DNA from: Winogradskyella marina | GTDB lineage: Bacteria > Bacteroidota > Bacteroidia > Flavobacteriales > Flavobacteriaceae | Length of the DNA: 64,000 bases | Assembly (NCBI RefSeq): GCF_015645385.1 | Contig: NZ_JADOET010000001.1 | Coordinates: 682,001 to 746,000, forward strand | Direction: 5' to 3' | Shown: positions 1 to 8,586 of the stretch, one piece after another | Layout of the letters: every line of letters begins with the position of its first letter | How positions within the stretch are numbered: the first letter of the stretch is position 1 | The notes under the pieces: model-generated | What the model saw: the letters and a program-made list of their open reading frames with translations, nothing else | Databases searched by the model: none | What the model was told of the DNA's origin: nothing | Program-made: the position numbers and the translations under genes

Positions 1-525
1 TTCTGCAATATCACATAAAAATATACTCCAGTCTAATGCAGAATCACCTCCACCTGCAATAACGACTTTTTTACCACGATACATTTCAGGTTCTTTAATC
101 ATATACTCAACACCTGAATCTTCAAAATCGGTGATATTATGAATTAAAGGTTTTCGCGGTTCAAAGCTTCCTAATCCACCAGCAATGGCGACTACCGGAG
201 CTTGGTGTTTTGTACCCTTATTAGTGGTTACAATAAAACTTCCGTCCTCTTGTTTTTCGATGGTTTCTGCGCGTTCTCCTAATGTAAAACCTGGTTCAAA
301 CTGTTTACATTGCTCCATCAATTTTTCCGTTAAGTCACCAGCTAAAATTTCTGGATAAGCAGGAATATCGTAAATAGGTTTTTTAGGGTAAAGCTCAGTA
401 CATTGACCACCTTGTTGTGGTAAAGCATCAATTAAATGGCATTTTAATTTTAAAAGTCCGGCCTCAAAAACCGTAAAAAGTCCGGTTGGTCCTGCGCCAA
501 TAATAAGTATATCTGTTGTAATCAT
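1..525 (-). CDS. Ferredoxin--NADP(+) reductase (thioredoxin-reductase-like), 3' part cut by window edge
   Basis: This is the N-terminal 175 residues of an FAD flavoprotein that runs off the left edge; the family is about 350 residues long. Translation of the minus strand from the ATG at 525 begins MITTDILIIGAGPTGL, the dinucleotide-binding GxGxxG loop for FAD, and about 150 residues later shows VVIAGGGDSALDW, the second nucleotide loop for NADPH. QQGGQCTELYP between them is typical of YumC-type ferredoxin-NADP reductases, which lack the CxxC of thioredoxin reductase; none is seen in this part. It lies 62 bases downstream of the NifU-like gene and probably shares the mrp-nifU transcript, which fits a role in electron supply to iron-sulfur proteins. 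The family call is firm; the physiological partner is inferred. Confidence 0.88.
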   Translation of the reverse strand, partial: MITTDILIIGAGPTGLFTVFEAGLLKLKCHLIDALPQQGGQCTELYPKKPIYDIPAYPEILAGDLTEKLMEQCKQFEPGFTLGERAETIEKQEDGSFIVTTNKGTKHQAPVVAIAGGLGSFEPRKPLIHNITDFEDSGVEYMIKEPEMYRGKKVVIAGGGDSALDWSIFLCDIAE

Positions 526-587
526 GAATGTAAAATTGAGTACAAAACTACTAATGTTGTTGCAATAGAAATGTGATAAATGTCATA

Positions 588-830
588 CTATTTTTCAACA
601 TTAATAACTTTTTCGATTTGGGGTGCATATTTCTTAATAGTCATCTCTACACCAGATTTTAAGGTCATCTGATTAACACTACAAGACGTACAGGCACCTA
701 CAAGTTCTACTTTTACAAACTTATTATCATCGATAGATAATAAATTAATATCACCTCCATCGCTTTGTAGAAACGGACGGATTTCATCCAATGCTTTTTC
801 TACGTTTAATCTAAGATCCTTTGCGTTCAT
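588..830 (-). CDS. NifU-like Fe-S scaffold/carrier protein (80 aa)
   Basis: A short protein made only of the NifU C-terminal domain. It carries the SDGGD segment and the Cx2C pair GACTSCSVNQMTL, the two cysteines that hold a transferable [4Fe-4S] cluster in Nfu-type carriers. An in-frame ATG exists farther upstream (956), but the reading from there covers the end of mrp and adds 42 residues with no family similarity, so I take the ATG at 830 (MNAKDLRLNVEKAL). It starts 58 bases after the mrp stop and is followed by the ferredoxin reductase gene, so the three look like one transcript devoted to iron-sulfur cluster handling. Confidence 0.9.
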   Translation of the reverse strand: MNAKDLRLNVEKALDEIRPFLQSDGGDINLLSIDDNKFVKVELVGACTSCSVNQMTLKSGVEMTIKKYAPQIEKVINVEK

Positions 831-888
831 TTTCAATCTTGTTTTCCACATCCTTCCTATTTCAAACATATAGGAACAGGATGTATTA

Positions 889-2025
889 TTATTTTTTAAC
901 AGCAGAGCAACCTGCCATTGTTGTAATTTTAATGGCTTCGGTAGCAGGTAATGCATCGTTTCTATCCACTACTTGTTGAACAACATCTCGTGTAATAGCT
1001 TCAAAAGCGTCTTCAATTGGTGTTGCTGTTTGCATAGCGGCTGGTCTCCCCAAATCACCGGCTTCTCTTATACTTTGAATTAATGGTACTTCTCCTAAAA
1101 ATGGGACCTTTAAATCTTCAGCTAAATGCTTAGCTCCTTCTTTACCAAATATATAGTACTTGTTCTCTGGAAGTTCTGCAGGTGTAAAGTAAGCCATATT
1201 TTCAATAATACCTAAAACTGGCACATTTATACTTTCTTGCTGAAACATAGCCACACCTTTTTTAGCATCTGCTAAAGCCACATTTTGTGGTGTACTTACT
1301 ACAATAGATCCCGTAATTGGCAACGCTTGCATAATACTTAAGTGAATATCACCTGTTCCTGGAGGTAAATCTATTAGTAAGAAATCTAATTCTCCCCAAG
1401 CAGCATCAAAAATCATTTGATTTAGAGCTTTAGATGCCATTGGTCCTCTCCAAATAACAGCTTGATCTGGTTTTGTAAAAAACCCGATAGATAATACTTT
1501 AACACCATAATTTTCTACAGGCTTCATTTTAGATTTACCATCAATTGTTATAGATAATGGTCTTTCGTTAGCCACATCGAACATAATAGGAATAGATGGT
1601 CCGTAAATATCGGCATCTAAAACCCCTACTTTAAAACCCATTTTAGATAACGTCACCGCTAAATTTGCCGTTACCGTAGATTTTCCCACTCCTCCTTTAC
1701 CAGAAGCAACAGCGACAATATTTTGAATACCTGGAATTGCTTTTCCTTTTATTTCATTTTTTGGTGCTGCTGCAGGTGCATCAACTTTTACGTTGACTTT
1801 TATTTTAGCTTTTTCGTAAACGTCTTTGTGGATGGTTTGTAAAATTTCCACTTCAGTTTTTTTACGTGCTTGAAGTGTTGGATTTTTTATGGTAATATCT
1901 ACAATCACCTCATCAGCAAAAGTAACAACATTTGTTACGGCTCCACTATCTACCATATTTTCTCCTTCACCAGGTGCTGTAATGGTTTTAAGTGCGTTTA
2001 AGATATCTTGTTTGTTAAGTTTCAT
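889..2025 (-). CDS. mrp: Mrp/NBP35-family ATP-binding Fe-S carrier
   Basis: Cytosolic P-loop NTPase that binds and delivers Fe-S clusters. Residues 1-80 form a MIP18/DUF59 domain; the deviant Walker A loop ASGKGGVGKST lies at about residues 107-117, followed by DADIYGPSIP and by DLPPGTGD, the standard Mrp signatures. Length (378 aa) is normal for the Bacteroidota form. The C-terminus has a single cysteine (AGCSAVKK) and I see no CxxC pair near the end, which many Mrp proteins use to hold the cluster, so cluster binding may depend on other residues. It is the first gene of an apparent mrp-nifU-ferredoxin reductase transcript. Confidence 0.93.
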   Translation of the reverse strand: MKLNKQDILNALKTITAPGEGENMVDSGAVTNVVTFADEVIVDITIKNPTLQARKKTEVEILQTIHKDVYEKAKIKVNVKVDAPAAAPKNEIKGKAIPGIQNIVAVASGKGGVGKSTVTANLAVTLSKMGFKVGVLDADIYGPSIPIMFDVANERPLSITIDGKSKMKPVENYGVKVLSIGFFTKPDQAVIWRGPMASKALNQMIFDAAWGELDFLLIDLPPGTGDIHLSIMQALPITGSIVVSTPQNVALADAKKGVAMFQQESINVPVLGIIENMAYFTPAELPENKYYIFGKEGAKHLAEDLKVPFLGEVPLIQSIREAGDLGRPAAMQTATPIEDAFEAITRDVVQQVVDRNDALPATEAIKITTMAGCSAVKK

Positions 2026-2062
2026 AAGGTTTTAATTATATCAATTAAGTCTTTTCTGAATA

Positions 2063-2088
2063 GGTTTCGACTACCCTCAACCAGACAA
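2063..2088. repeat. Interspersed repeat GGTTTCGACTACCCTCAACCAGACAA
   Basis: Close to GGTTTCGTCTGCGCTCAACCCGACAG at 21821 (about 20 of 26 bases agree). It lies in the gap between the ATL and mrp genes. Confidence 0.55.
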
Positions 2089-2181
2089 CATTTATATTCT
2101 TATTAAGATTAATTCTAAATGCAAAGATAAGTATTAAAGCTAGAAGAATGAAGCACGATGCTTGAAGTTTATTTTAGATCT

Positions 2182-2511
2182 TTAAAGATCCTTTACAGGG
2201 TCCCAATACACCGCTTCTAAATTCTGAATTTGATGGTCAACAACCTCAATTCCTTCACTTTCTAGAAGCTGCTGCATGAGATTAGTGCCTTCAAAATGAT
2301 GCTTGCCTGTTAAAAGTCCTTTTCTGTTCACAACTCTGTGTGCTGGTACATCTTTTCCGTGAGAACCATTCATAGCATAACCTACTATTCTGGCACTTTT
2401 ACCTGCACCTAAGTATTTTGCTATAGCACCATAACTGGTGACTCTTCCGTATGGAATTTTTTTAGCAACCTCGTATACTTTTTCAAAAAAACTAAGCGTC
2501 TCTGGTTGCAT
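2182..2511 (-). CDS. Alkyltransferase-like (ATL) DNA-binding protein of the MGMT family
   Basis: A 109-residue protein consisting of just the DNA-binding domain of O6-alkylguanine-DNA alkyltransferases (PYGRVTSYGAIA, then GYAMNGS). The active-site motif of true enzymes is PCHRV; here it reads PAHRVV, so the acceptor cysteine is replaced by alanine and the protein cannot accept alkyl groups by the usual chemistry. Proteins of this type bind O6-alkylguanine and hand the lesion to nucleotide excision repair. The ATG directly abuts the stop of the upstream LysE-like gene, so it is translated from the trmB-lysE transcript. Confidence 0.9.
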   Translation of the reverse strand: MQPETLSFFEKVYEVAKKIPYGRVTSYGAIAKYLGAGKSARIVGYAMNGSHGKDVPAHRVVNRKGLLTGKHHFEGTNLMQQLLESEGIEVVDHQIQNLEAVYWDPVKDL

Positions 2512-3141
2512 TTAGAAATCTCTTATGATATTAATAAAGGTAATTAATGCAACAATTCCGGTAATAACACCAATACTTAGATTCATACTTTTTTGAGACG
2601 TAAAACTTCGATCTTTAATCTTGTCGAAAAAGAAAATATAAAAATAGAGCATAACGAATGTTCCGGTTGCTGCACCTGTAACGTATGTAACGATACTTAA
2701 TTTCTGAAAATCCATCCAGCCAAAAGACACCAAAGTAATGGTCATATAAGCCTGATACGGAATTGGAAAAATATTAAGCGCAGACAACAACATTCCATGC
2801 AGTAACCTACCATGTTTACTCTTTATTTCAGTCTCCTTTTTTATTTCTTCTTCCTTAGATGCTAGGACTAAAAAATATATGGTTATTAATACAAATATGA
2901 CGAAAGCTACACGTCTTAAAATCTCTACAATATCTGGATGACTAGACAAATATCTAGCAAAAATCGCAGCCAAATACGTTTGAATGTAAACTACAATACA
3001 AACACCTGTAGAAAACATAATTCCACGCGCAGCTCCTTCCTTTAGGCTAATTCTTGCGGCTGTCATATTCAACAATCCTGGTGGAATAACACCAATCATC
3101 GCTACTATTAGACCAAGAAAAAAAATGACTGTTATACTCAA
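2512..3141 (-). CDS. LysE-family translocator (multi-pass membrane protein)
   Basis: Inner-membrane protein of 209 residues with about six hydrophobic segments. The N-terminus (GVIPPGLLNMTAARISLKEG) matches the first helix and loop of the LysE/RhtB amino-acid exporter superfamily. Segments lie roughly at residues 5-25, 40-60, 70-92, 112-135, 145-172 and 185-205. A charged stretch at about 96-108 (KEEEIKKETEIKSK) separates the two halves. The gene starts three bases after the trmB stop and ends directly at the start codon of the ATL gene. The exported substrate cannot be told from the sequence. Confidence 0.8.
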   Translation of the reverse strand: MSITVIFFLGLIVAMIGVIPPGLLNMTAARISLKEGAARGIMFSTGVCIVVYIQTYLAAIFARYLSSHPDIVEILRRVAFVIFVLITIYFLVLASKEEEIKKETEIKSKHGRLLHGMLLSALNIFPIPYQAYMTITLVSFGWMDFQKLSIVTYVTGAATGTFVMLYFYIFFFDKIKDRSFTSQKSMNLSIGVITGIVALITFINIIRDF

Positions 3142-3144
3142 GTT

Positions 3145-3819
3145 TTAGTTGATTTTGAATCTAATATACGTAATTGCTTTGTCTTTTTCCAAATACTGAC
3201 TTTCGTAAAAGGTTTGAATTTCAGTAACTTCTTCTGGACTGCCTTCTAATCTATATACGTTATGGTTAGCGTATAACACTTCTAAACCTAATCCATGTAG
3301 TAAGCCAAGCGTGTAACCATGCATAAATTCACTATCCGTTTTTAAGTGCATTAAACCACCTGGTTTTAAAACTTTTTTATAACGCTCTAAAAACTGCAAA
3401 TTGGTCATTCGGTGTTTTGTGCGCTGGTATTTTATTTGCGGATCTGGAAATGTAATCCATATTTCATCAACTTCATTTTCGCTAAAAACACGATCTACAA
3501 GTTCAATCTGTGTTCTTATAAACGCTGCGTTTGGAATCCCTTCTTCAATCGCTGTTTTAGCTCCTCGCCAAAATCGAGCTCCTTTAATATCTATACCTAC
3601 ATAATTTTTATCAGCATTACGTTTTGCTAAACCCACGGTATATTCCCCTTTACCACAACCTAATTCTAAAACCAATGGATTGTTGTTTTTAAAAACTTCT
3701 GACTTCCATTTTCCTTTTAGTTTATACGTCGCATCTACCAATTCTTCTCGTGTTGGTTGAAACACATTATGAAAGGTTTCATTTTCCTTAAAGCGTTTGA
3801 GTTTGTTCTTACTTCCCAC
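3145..3819 (-). CDS. trmB: tRNA (guanine-N7)-methyltransferase TrmB
   Basis: SAM-dependent class I methyltransferase that makes m7G46 in the variable loop of tRNAs. The SAM-binding loop LELGCGKGEYT lies near residues 50-60, VGIDIKGARFWRGA is the acidic loop that follows, and TFPDPQIKYQRTKHRMT is the family's catalytic FPDP region, here in the Bacteroidota form with QIKYQR in place of the proteobacterial WPKKRH-like sequence. Length 224 aa is normal. It heads the trmB-LysE-ATL transcript, divergent from the glycosyltransferase at 3922. Confidence 0.95.
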   Translation of the reverse strand: MGSKNKLKRFKENETFHNVFQPTREELVDATYKLKGKWKSEVFKNNNPLVLELGCGKGEYTVGLAKRNADKNYVGIDIKGARFWRGAKTAIEEGIPNAAFIRTQIELVDRVFSENEVDEIWITFPDPQIKYQRTKHRMTNLQFLERYKKVLKPGGLMHLKTDSEFMHGYTLGLLHGLGLEVLYANHNVYRLEGSPEEVTEIQTFYESQYLEKDKAITYIRFKIN

Positions 3820-3871
3820 TAAATTTTAGATTTATTAATAATTCGGTAAAATTAAGCAAACATTTTAGGTT

Positions 3872-3879
3872 TACCTTTG
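3872..3879 (+). promoter_or_regulatory. -7 promoter box TACCTTTG
   Basis: Exact match to the Bacteroidota TAnnTTTG -7 consensus, about 42 bases before the TTG start of the glycosyltransferase gene. No clear TTG -33 box is seen at the usual distance. Confidence 0.6.
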
Positions 3880-3921
3880 TTAAATACAACCTAATCTACA
3901 AATTAGAAATATTGCTATAAG

Positions 3922-4974
3922 TTGAATACAAAAAAAAGGATATTGGTGGCTCCACTAAATTGGGGATTAGGGCATTCTACACGATGTATTCCAATTATTA
4001 ATGCTTTAATCGTAAATGGGTTTGAACCTGTCATTGCCAGTGATGGTATTGCCTTAGAGTTATTACAAAAAGAATTCCCAAGACTAAGCACCTTTGAATT
4101 ACCATCATATAATATTACGTATGCAAAAAAAGCAAACGACTTTAAAATTAAATTATTAAAAGACTCACCGCATCTATTAAAAACTATTAAACGCGAAAAA
4201 AAGGTTATTAAGGCCTTAGTTGAAACAGAAAGCATTTCTGGTATTATTTCAGATAATAGATTTGGAGTAAGACATAAAGCTATTCCTTCAGTATTTATTA
4301 CGCACCAATTGCGCGTATTAAGTGGAAATACAACATGGTTAAGTAGTAAGTTACATCAAAAGATAATTTCGAAATTTACTGAATGTTGGGTGCCAGATCA
4401 AAGGGGAGCTGTTAATTTAAGTGGTGAATTAGGGCATCCTAAAAACTTTACGGCATCTGTAAAATACTTAGGACCTTTATCTCGATTTAAAAAACTAAAC
4501 GTCGAAACCGAATACAATCTTCTTGTTTTACTTTCAGGACCTGAACCACAACGTACGTTTTTAGAAGAAAAACTTTTAAATGAATTAAAACACTATAAAG
4601 GACGTGTCCTTTTTGTAAAAGGAAAAGTAGAACCAAGGCAACACAAAACGGTTATTGACAATGTGGTTATTTATAACTTTATGACGAGTAATCAACTTGA
4701 AATTGCCATCAATAAAAGCGACCTTATACTCAGCAGATCGGGTTATACAACAATAATGGATTTGGAAAAACTTGAAAAGAAAGCATTTTTTATACCAACC
4801 CCTGGACAGTTTGAACAAAACTATTTGGCTCAAAGACTACATGCTGAAAGTATTGCTCCGTATTGCAATCAAGATGATTTTGACATTAATATGCTATCTG
4901 AAATTGATGAGTTTAGCGGTTTTACTGCCAAAGAATACGAATTAAATTACAAGAAGCTATTTGGACTTTTCTAG
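3922..4974 (+). CDS. MJ1255-type glycosyltransferase (MurG-like fold)
   Basis: A 350-residue GT-B-like protein. The opening RILVAPLNWGLGHSTRCIPI is the GxGHxxR donor-side loop shared by MurG and the uncharacterised MJ1255/VC2487 family, and SRSGYTTIMDLE near residue 275 is the C-terminal sugar-nucleotide loop. The start is TTG at 3922: an in-frame stop lies at 3904-3906 and the conserved N-terminus begins directly at this codon, so no ATG is available. A TACCTTTG promoter box lies upstream. Its 3' end overlaps the convergent histidine kinase gene by 18 bases. The acceptor is unknown; a cell-envelope or glycolipid product is a guess. Confidence 0.8.
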   Translation: MNTKKRILVAPLNWGLGHSTRCIPIINALIVNGFEPVIASDGIALELLQKEFPRLSTFELPSYNITYAKKANDFKIKLLKDSPHLLKTIKREKKVIKALVETESISGIISDNRFGVRHKAIPSVFITHQLRVLSGNTTWLSSKLHQKIISKFTECWVPDQRGAVNLSGELGHPKNFTASVKYLGPLSRFKKLNVETEYNLLVLLSGPEPQRTFLEEKLLNELKHYKGRVLFVKGKVEPRQHKTVIDNVVIYNFMTSNQLEIAINKSDLILSRSGYTTIMDLEKLEKKAFFIPTPGQFEQNYLAQRLHAESIAPYCNQDDFDINMLSEIDEFSGFTAKEYELNYKKLFGLF

Positions 4975-6000
4975 TGTAAAAGAAAACTCACTTCCAACTC
5001 CTAACTCGCTTTCGATATATATTTTTTCTTCGTGTGCTTCAATAATATGCTTTACTATAGATAAGCCAAGACCTGAACCACCTTCTTTTCGTGACCCACT
5101 CTTATCTACACGATAGAACCGCTCAAATAAACGCTGAAGATTGGCTTTTGCAATCCCTTCACCATTATCGGTAACTCTAATAATAGCTTTGTTTTTTATA
5201 AGATTTTCTATGCTTACTTCCGTAGTCCCTTTTTCGCGTCCGTATTTTATGGAGTTCACAACGAGATTGGTTAAAACTTGCTGAATGCGTTCTTTATCTG
5301 CATAAACCATTATGGGTTCGGGATAATCTATATCAAAAGTTAAGGTAATATTCTTTTTTGCAGATTTCATCTCAAAAAGATCAAACACATTTTGAACCAC
5401 TTTAACCATATCAAAACTCTCCTTCTCCAATCTTAAATCACCAACTTCCAATTTGGTAATCATGTCTAAATCTTTAATAATATAGGTTAAGCGCTCGACT
5501 CCCTTTGTTGCTCTAGTTAAATATTTTTTCTTTATTTTTTCGTCTTCAACACCACCATCTAGTAGTGTTAGCAAATAGCTTTGAACAGTAAACAAAGGGG
5601 TTTTTAATTCATGGGAGACATTACCAATAAATTCTTTTCGATACTCTTCTCTAATTTTTAGAGTTTCAATTTCAAATTTATTGTTTTTGGCGTATTTATC
5701 AATTTCTTTTGTTAGCGTTCCCATATCTGTGGTAATGGGTTGTCGCCTTAAACTTGTAGATTCTAAAAGTGTTAAGTCATCATATATTTTCTTAACGCGT
5801 CTGTATATATAACGTTCAACTCTATATTGAATAATCCCAAAACAAATTGGGAAACAGACCAAAGAATAAAGCAGCAAGTGCCAACTAACTTTAGCATATA
5901 AGTGTAGAAAACCACCAACTAAAAACGTTGTAAACAAGGTAACATACAATCCTGTTCGCAATGCGAATTTATAAGATTTCTTAAGGCTATTATTTTGCAT
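4957..6000 (-). CDS. PhoR-like membrane sensor histidine kinase
   Basis: 347 residues. Two transmembrane helices lie at about residues 15-35 and 40-58 with almost no periplasmic loop between them, so the signal is probably sensed in or near the membrane. The HisKA box GNVSHELKTPL has its phospho-accepting histidine at about residue 130. The ATPase domain follows with an N box (LVNSIKYG), a DNGEGI box and GGSGLGLSIVK. Its start codon overlaps the response regulator stop (TAATG), so the two are translationally coupled. The family resembles PhoR, but the stimulus is not shown by the sequence. Confidence 0.9.
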   Translation of the reverse strand: MQNNSLKKSYKFALRTGLYVTLFTTFLVGGFLHLYAKVSWHLLLYSLVCFPICFGIIQYRVERYIYRRVKKIYDDLTLLESTSLRRQPITTDMGTLTKEIDKYAKNNKFEIETLKIREEYRKEFIGNVSHELKTPLFTVQSYLLTLLDGGVEDEKIKKKYLTRATKGVERLTYIIKDLDMITKLEVGDLRLEKESFDMVKVVQNVFDLFEMKSAKKNITLTFDIDYPEPIMVYADKERIQQVLTNLVVNSIKYGREKGTTEVSIENLIKNKAIIRVTDNGEGIAKANLQRLFERFYRVDKSGSRKEGGSGLGLSIVKHIIEAHEEKIYIESELGVGSEFSFTLEKSK

Positions 6001-6686
6001 TAGTCAACAAACTTGTAACCAACACCTTTTACGGTCTTAAAGGATTTATCTCCAATTTTTTCACGAAGTTTTCTAATGTGTACATCAATGGTTCTTCCGC
6101 CTACAACGACTTCATTTCCCCAGACTTTATCTAAAATTTCGTCTCGTTTAAATACCTTTCCTGGTTTGGTTGCTAACAAAGATAACAATTCAAATTCTTT
6201 TCGAGGTAAAGCCGTTTCTTCACCTTTAATTGTAATTTTATATTCCTCTTTATAAATGGTTAAATCACCGATTTGCATTACGGCATCAACGCTACCTTCA
6301 GAATGTTTCAGGCGTCGCAGTAAGGCTTTTACTTTACTGATCAAAACTTTTGGTTTTATAGGTTTAGCGATATAATCATCTGCTCCTGCCTCAAAGCCGG
6401 CTACTTGAGAGTAATCTTCACCTCTTGCTGTTAAAAACGTAATAATAGTATCGCTTAAGCTCGGTTCTTCTCTAATGCGTTCACAAGCTTCAACACCATC
6501 CATTTTAGGCATCATTACATCAATAATAATTAAATGAGGTTGATGTTTTTTTGCTAATTTAACAGCTTCTTCTCCATTTTCACCTGTAATAACTTGATAT
6601 CCTTCTGCAGATAAATTAAACCCTACGATTTCTAAAATATCTAAGTCATCATCTACCAATAATATCTTAATGTCTTTCTTTTTCAA
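6000..6686 (-). CDS. OmpR/PhoB-family response regulator
   Basis: 228 residues: a receiver domain (residues 1-120) with acidic pocket D12-D14, phospho-acceptor D56 in IIIDVMMP, switch T86 and K108, then a winged-helix DNA-binding domain (about 130-228) with the FKTVKGVGYKF C-terminal hairpin. The start is a TTG at 6686 (MKKKDIKILLVDDD); no nearby in-frame ATG gives a better N-terminus. It is the upstream member of the pair with the kinase and overlaps it by one base. Target genes cannot be read from the window. Confidence 0.93.
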   Translation of the reverse strand: MKKKDIKILLVDDDLDILEIVGFNLSAEGYQVITGENGEEAVKLAKKHQPHLIIIDVMMPKMDGVEACERIREEPSLSDTIITFLTARGEDYSQVAGFEAGADDYIAKPIKPKVLISKVKALLRRLKHSEGSVDAVMQIGDLTIYKEEYKITIKGEETALPRKEFELLSLLATKPGKVFKRDEILDKVWGNEVVVGGRTIDVHIRKLREKIGDKSFKTVKGVGYKFVD

Positions 6687-6882
6687 TTGAAATAAGTTTT
6701 AAATAATTGTAAATATAAATTATATCTATGTTATGTTTCTAAAATTCTGAAATTGATAACAATTACCTAACATTGAAATTATAAAATCTTGACTATTAGA
6801 AACACCTGAAATTTACGATGTTATCATATTGTAAAATGGCAAGTATTAACGATTCTGATTATTATAGTTGACCATTTGTTCT

Positions 6883-6890
6883 TATATTTG
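6883..6890 (+). promoter_or_regulatory. -7 promoter box TATATTTG
   Basis: Exact TAnnTTTG match 27 bases before the ATG of the secreted protein gene. The 231-base gap between the response regulator and this gene is otherwise AT-rich and without clear features. Confidence 0.6.
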
Positions 6891-6917
6891 TTACTTAAAC
6901 CTTTATAACAAATAATT

Positions 6918-8510
6918 ATGAAAAAAATTTACTTTTTATTATTTACATTAACCTCAATGCTTTCGTTTGCGCAAGGCAATGAAACTTTTGATGGCTTTTC
7001 TGTAGATGGAAACAGCTATGCTGATGGTACTTTTACAGGCCAAGATGGTTCTACATGGAACTACACACAATGTAGAGGAGACTACGAAATTACAGGACAA
7101 TCGATAATGATTGGAAGAAACAGAAGTCCTCAAGCTGAATTTAGTTCAGGTTTAATTTCTGGAGGTGTTGGTACTATTAGTTTTAATTATATGCAGGCTT
7201 TTGGAACTGCTGTTAATTTAAATGTATTAGTGAACGGTGTAGTTGTAGGAAATGTAACAAGCTCAGACGAGCAAGATGTTATAAAAGCATCTGGAACAAT
7301 CACGGTCAACACACCAGGTGATGTTACTATTAAATTTATAAATGCAGAAAATGGCGCAGGACAAGTTGCTGTTGATGATATTGTTTGGACAGGTTTTGCA
7401 GGAACTGCTCCTCCTAGTATTAGTATCTCAAGCCCAAGCGACAACACAACATTTGCTCCAGGCATGTCATCTGTAGATGTTGAATTCATTACAGCTAATT
7501 TAGCTGGTAGTGAAACTGTTACTGTAACAGTAAATGGTACTCCAAACACAAACGCAACAAGCCCTTTTACAATTGCAACTACTGATGGTGAAACTTACGA
7601 TGTTACAGTTGATTTAATAGATGGTGGTTCAAGTGTAGATTCTGATATGATAACATTTAGTGTCGCATCTATAAACCAAGTCTCTAATATTACTGAATTG
7701 AGAGCTGGTACTCTTGGTGGTACTTACGAACTAACAGGTGAGGCTATTATATCTTATATCGTTACTGATGGTAGTAGAAACCAAAAATACATCCAAGATG
7801 GAGGAGCTGGAATCTTAATCGATGATTCTGCTGGTTTATTAAGTACTCCTTTTAATATTGGAGATGGTATTACAGGGTTAAGAGGACAGCTTTCTGAATT
7901 TGCTAATACGCTTCAGTTTGTTCCTACTCAAAACGTAGCAAGTGCGTCTTCTACAGGTAACACATTAACTCCAATCGTAGTGAGTGTTTCAGATCTTTTA
8001 AACGATGGTGAAAACTACGAAAGCCGATTAATTACTGTAAATAGTGCAACTTTTGCTGATGCTGGTACTTTCGCTGATAACACTAACTACGACATATCAA
8101 ACGGAGCGGATACAACTATTTGTAGAGTTGCATTTGGTGATGAAGATTTAATTGGTACTGCTATACCTACAACCGCTGTAAGCATTACTGGTTTAGGTGG
8201 ACAATTCGATGAGGATTATCAAATTTTCCCAAGATACACTACTGATATTGCTGCACCATTAAGTGTAACTGATTTTAACACAAACGCATTCAGCTTATAC
8301 CCAAACCCAACGAATACAGGTTCTGTGTCAATTTCTTCTACAAGTAGCGATGCTATCTCTGTACAAGTATTTGATATCTTAGGTAAGCAAGTAAAAAACC
8401 AAACGGTAACAAACAACACATTAAATGTGTCTAACTTAAAGTCTGGTGTTTACATTGTAAAAATCAACCAAAACAATACTTCTACTACTAAGAAATTAGT
8501 GATTAAGTAA
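6918..8510 (+). CDS. T9SS type A sorting-domain protein with nuclease-associated accessory modules
   Basis: A 530-residue exported protein. The signal peptide ends LSFAQ at residue 19. Residues about 20-160 form a beta-rich module (ETFDGFS... VDDIVWTG) of the kind seen at the N-terminus of secreted flavobacterial nucleases; about 165-250 is an Ig-like module; about 255-445 contains an OB-fold/DUF5689-like region (YIQDGGAGILIDD). The last 73 residues start FSLYPNPTNTGSVSI and end KKLVIK, a clear type A C-terminal sorting domain for type 9 secretion. I see no catalytic nuclease or protease domain. Function unknown; domain names other than the sorting domain are from pattern recognition only. 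Confidence 0.82.
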   Translation: MKKIYFLLFTLTSMLSFAQGNETFDGFSVDGNSYADGTFTGQDGSTWNYTQCRGDYEITGQSIMIGRNRSPQAEFSSGLISGGVGTISFNYMQAFGTAVNLNVLVNGVVVGNVTSSDEQDVIKASGTITVNTPGDVTIKFINAENGAGQVAVDDIVWTGFAGTAPPSISISSPSDNTTFAPGMSSVDVEFITANLAGSETVTVTVNGTPNTNATSPFTIATTDGETYDVTVDLIDGGSSVDSDMITFSVASINQVSNITELRAGTLGGTYELTGEAIISYIVTDGSRNQKYIQDGGAGILIDDSAGLLSTPFNIGDGITGLRGQLSEFANTLQFVPTQNVASASSTGNTLTPIVVSVSDLLNDGENYESRLITVNSATFADAGTFADNTNYDISNGADTTICRVAFGDEDLIGTAIPTTAVSITGLGGQFDEDYQIFPRYTTDIAAPLSVTDFNTNAFSLYPNPTNTGSVSISSTSSDAISVQVFDILGKQVKNQTVTNNTLNVSNLKSGVYIVKINQNNTSTTKKLVIK

Positions 8511-8532
8511 GCTAATAGATTTATACCATATA

Positions 8533-8566
8533 AAAGCGTTCCGAAAATTATCGGGACGCTTTTTTT
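8533..8566 (+). terminator. Rho-independent terminator
   Basis: AGCGTTCCGA pairs with TCGGGACGCT around an AAATTA loop, followed by seven T residues. It ends the T9SS-protein gene. Confidence 0.85.
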
Positions 8567-8586
8567 ATTTTCCATATTTTTGCTGT

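Noticed and set aside
831..956. Longer NifU-like reading from the ATG at 956
   Set aside because: The extension overlaps the end of mrp in another frame and adds residues without family similarity; the ATG at 830 is the family start.
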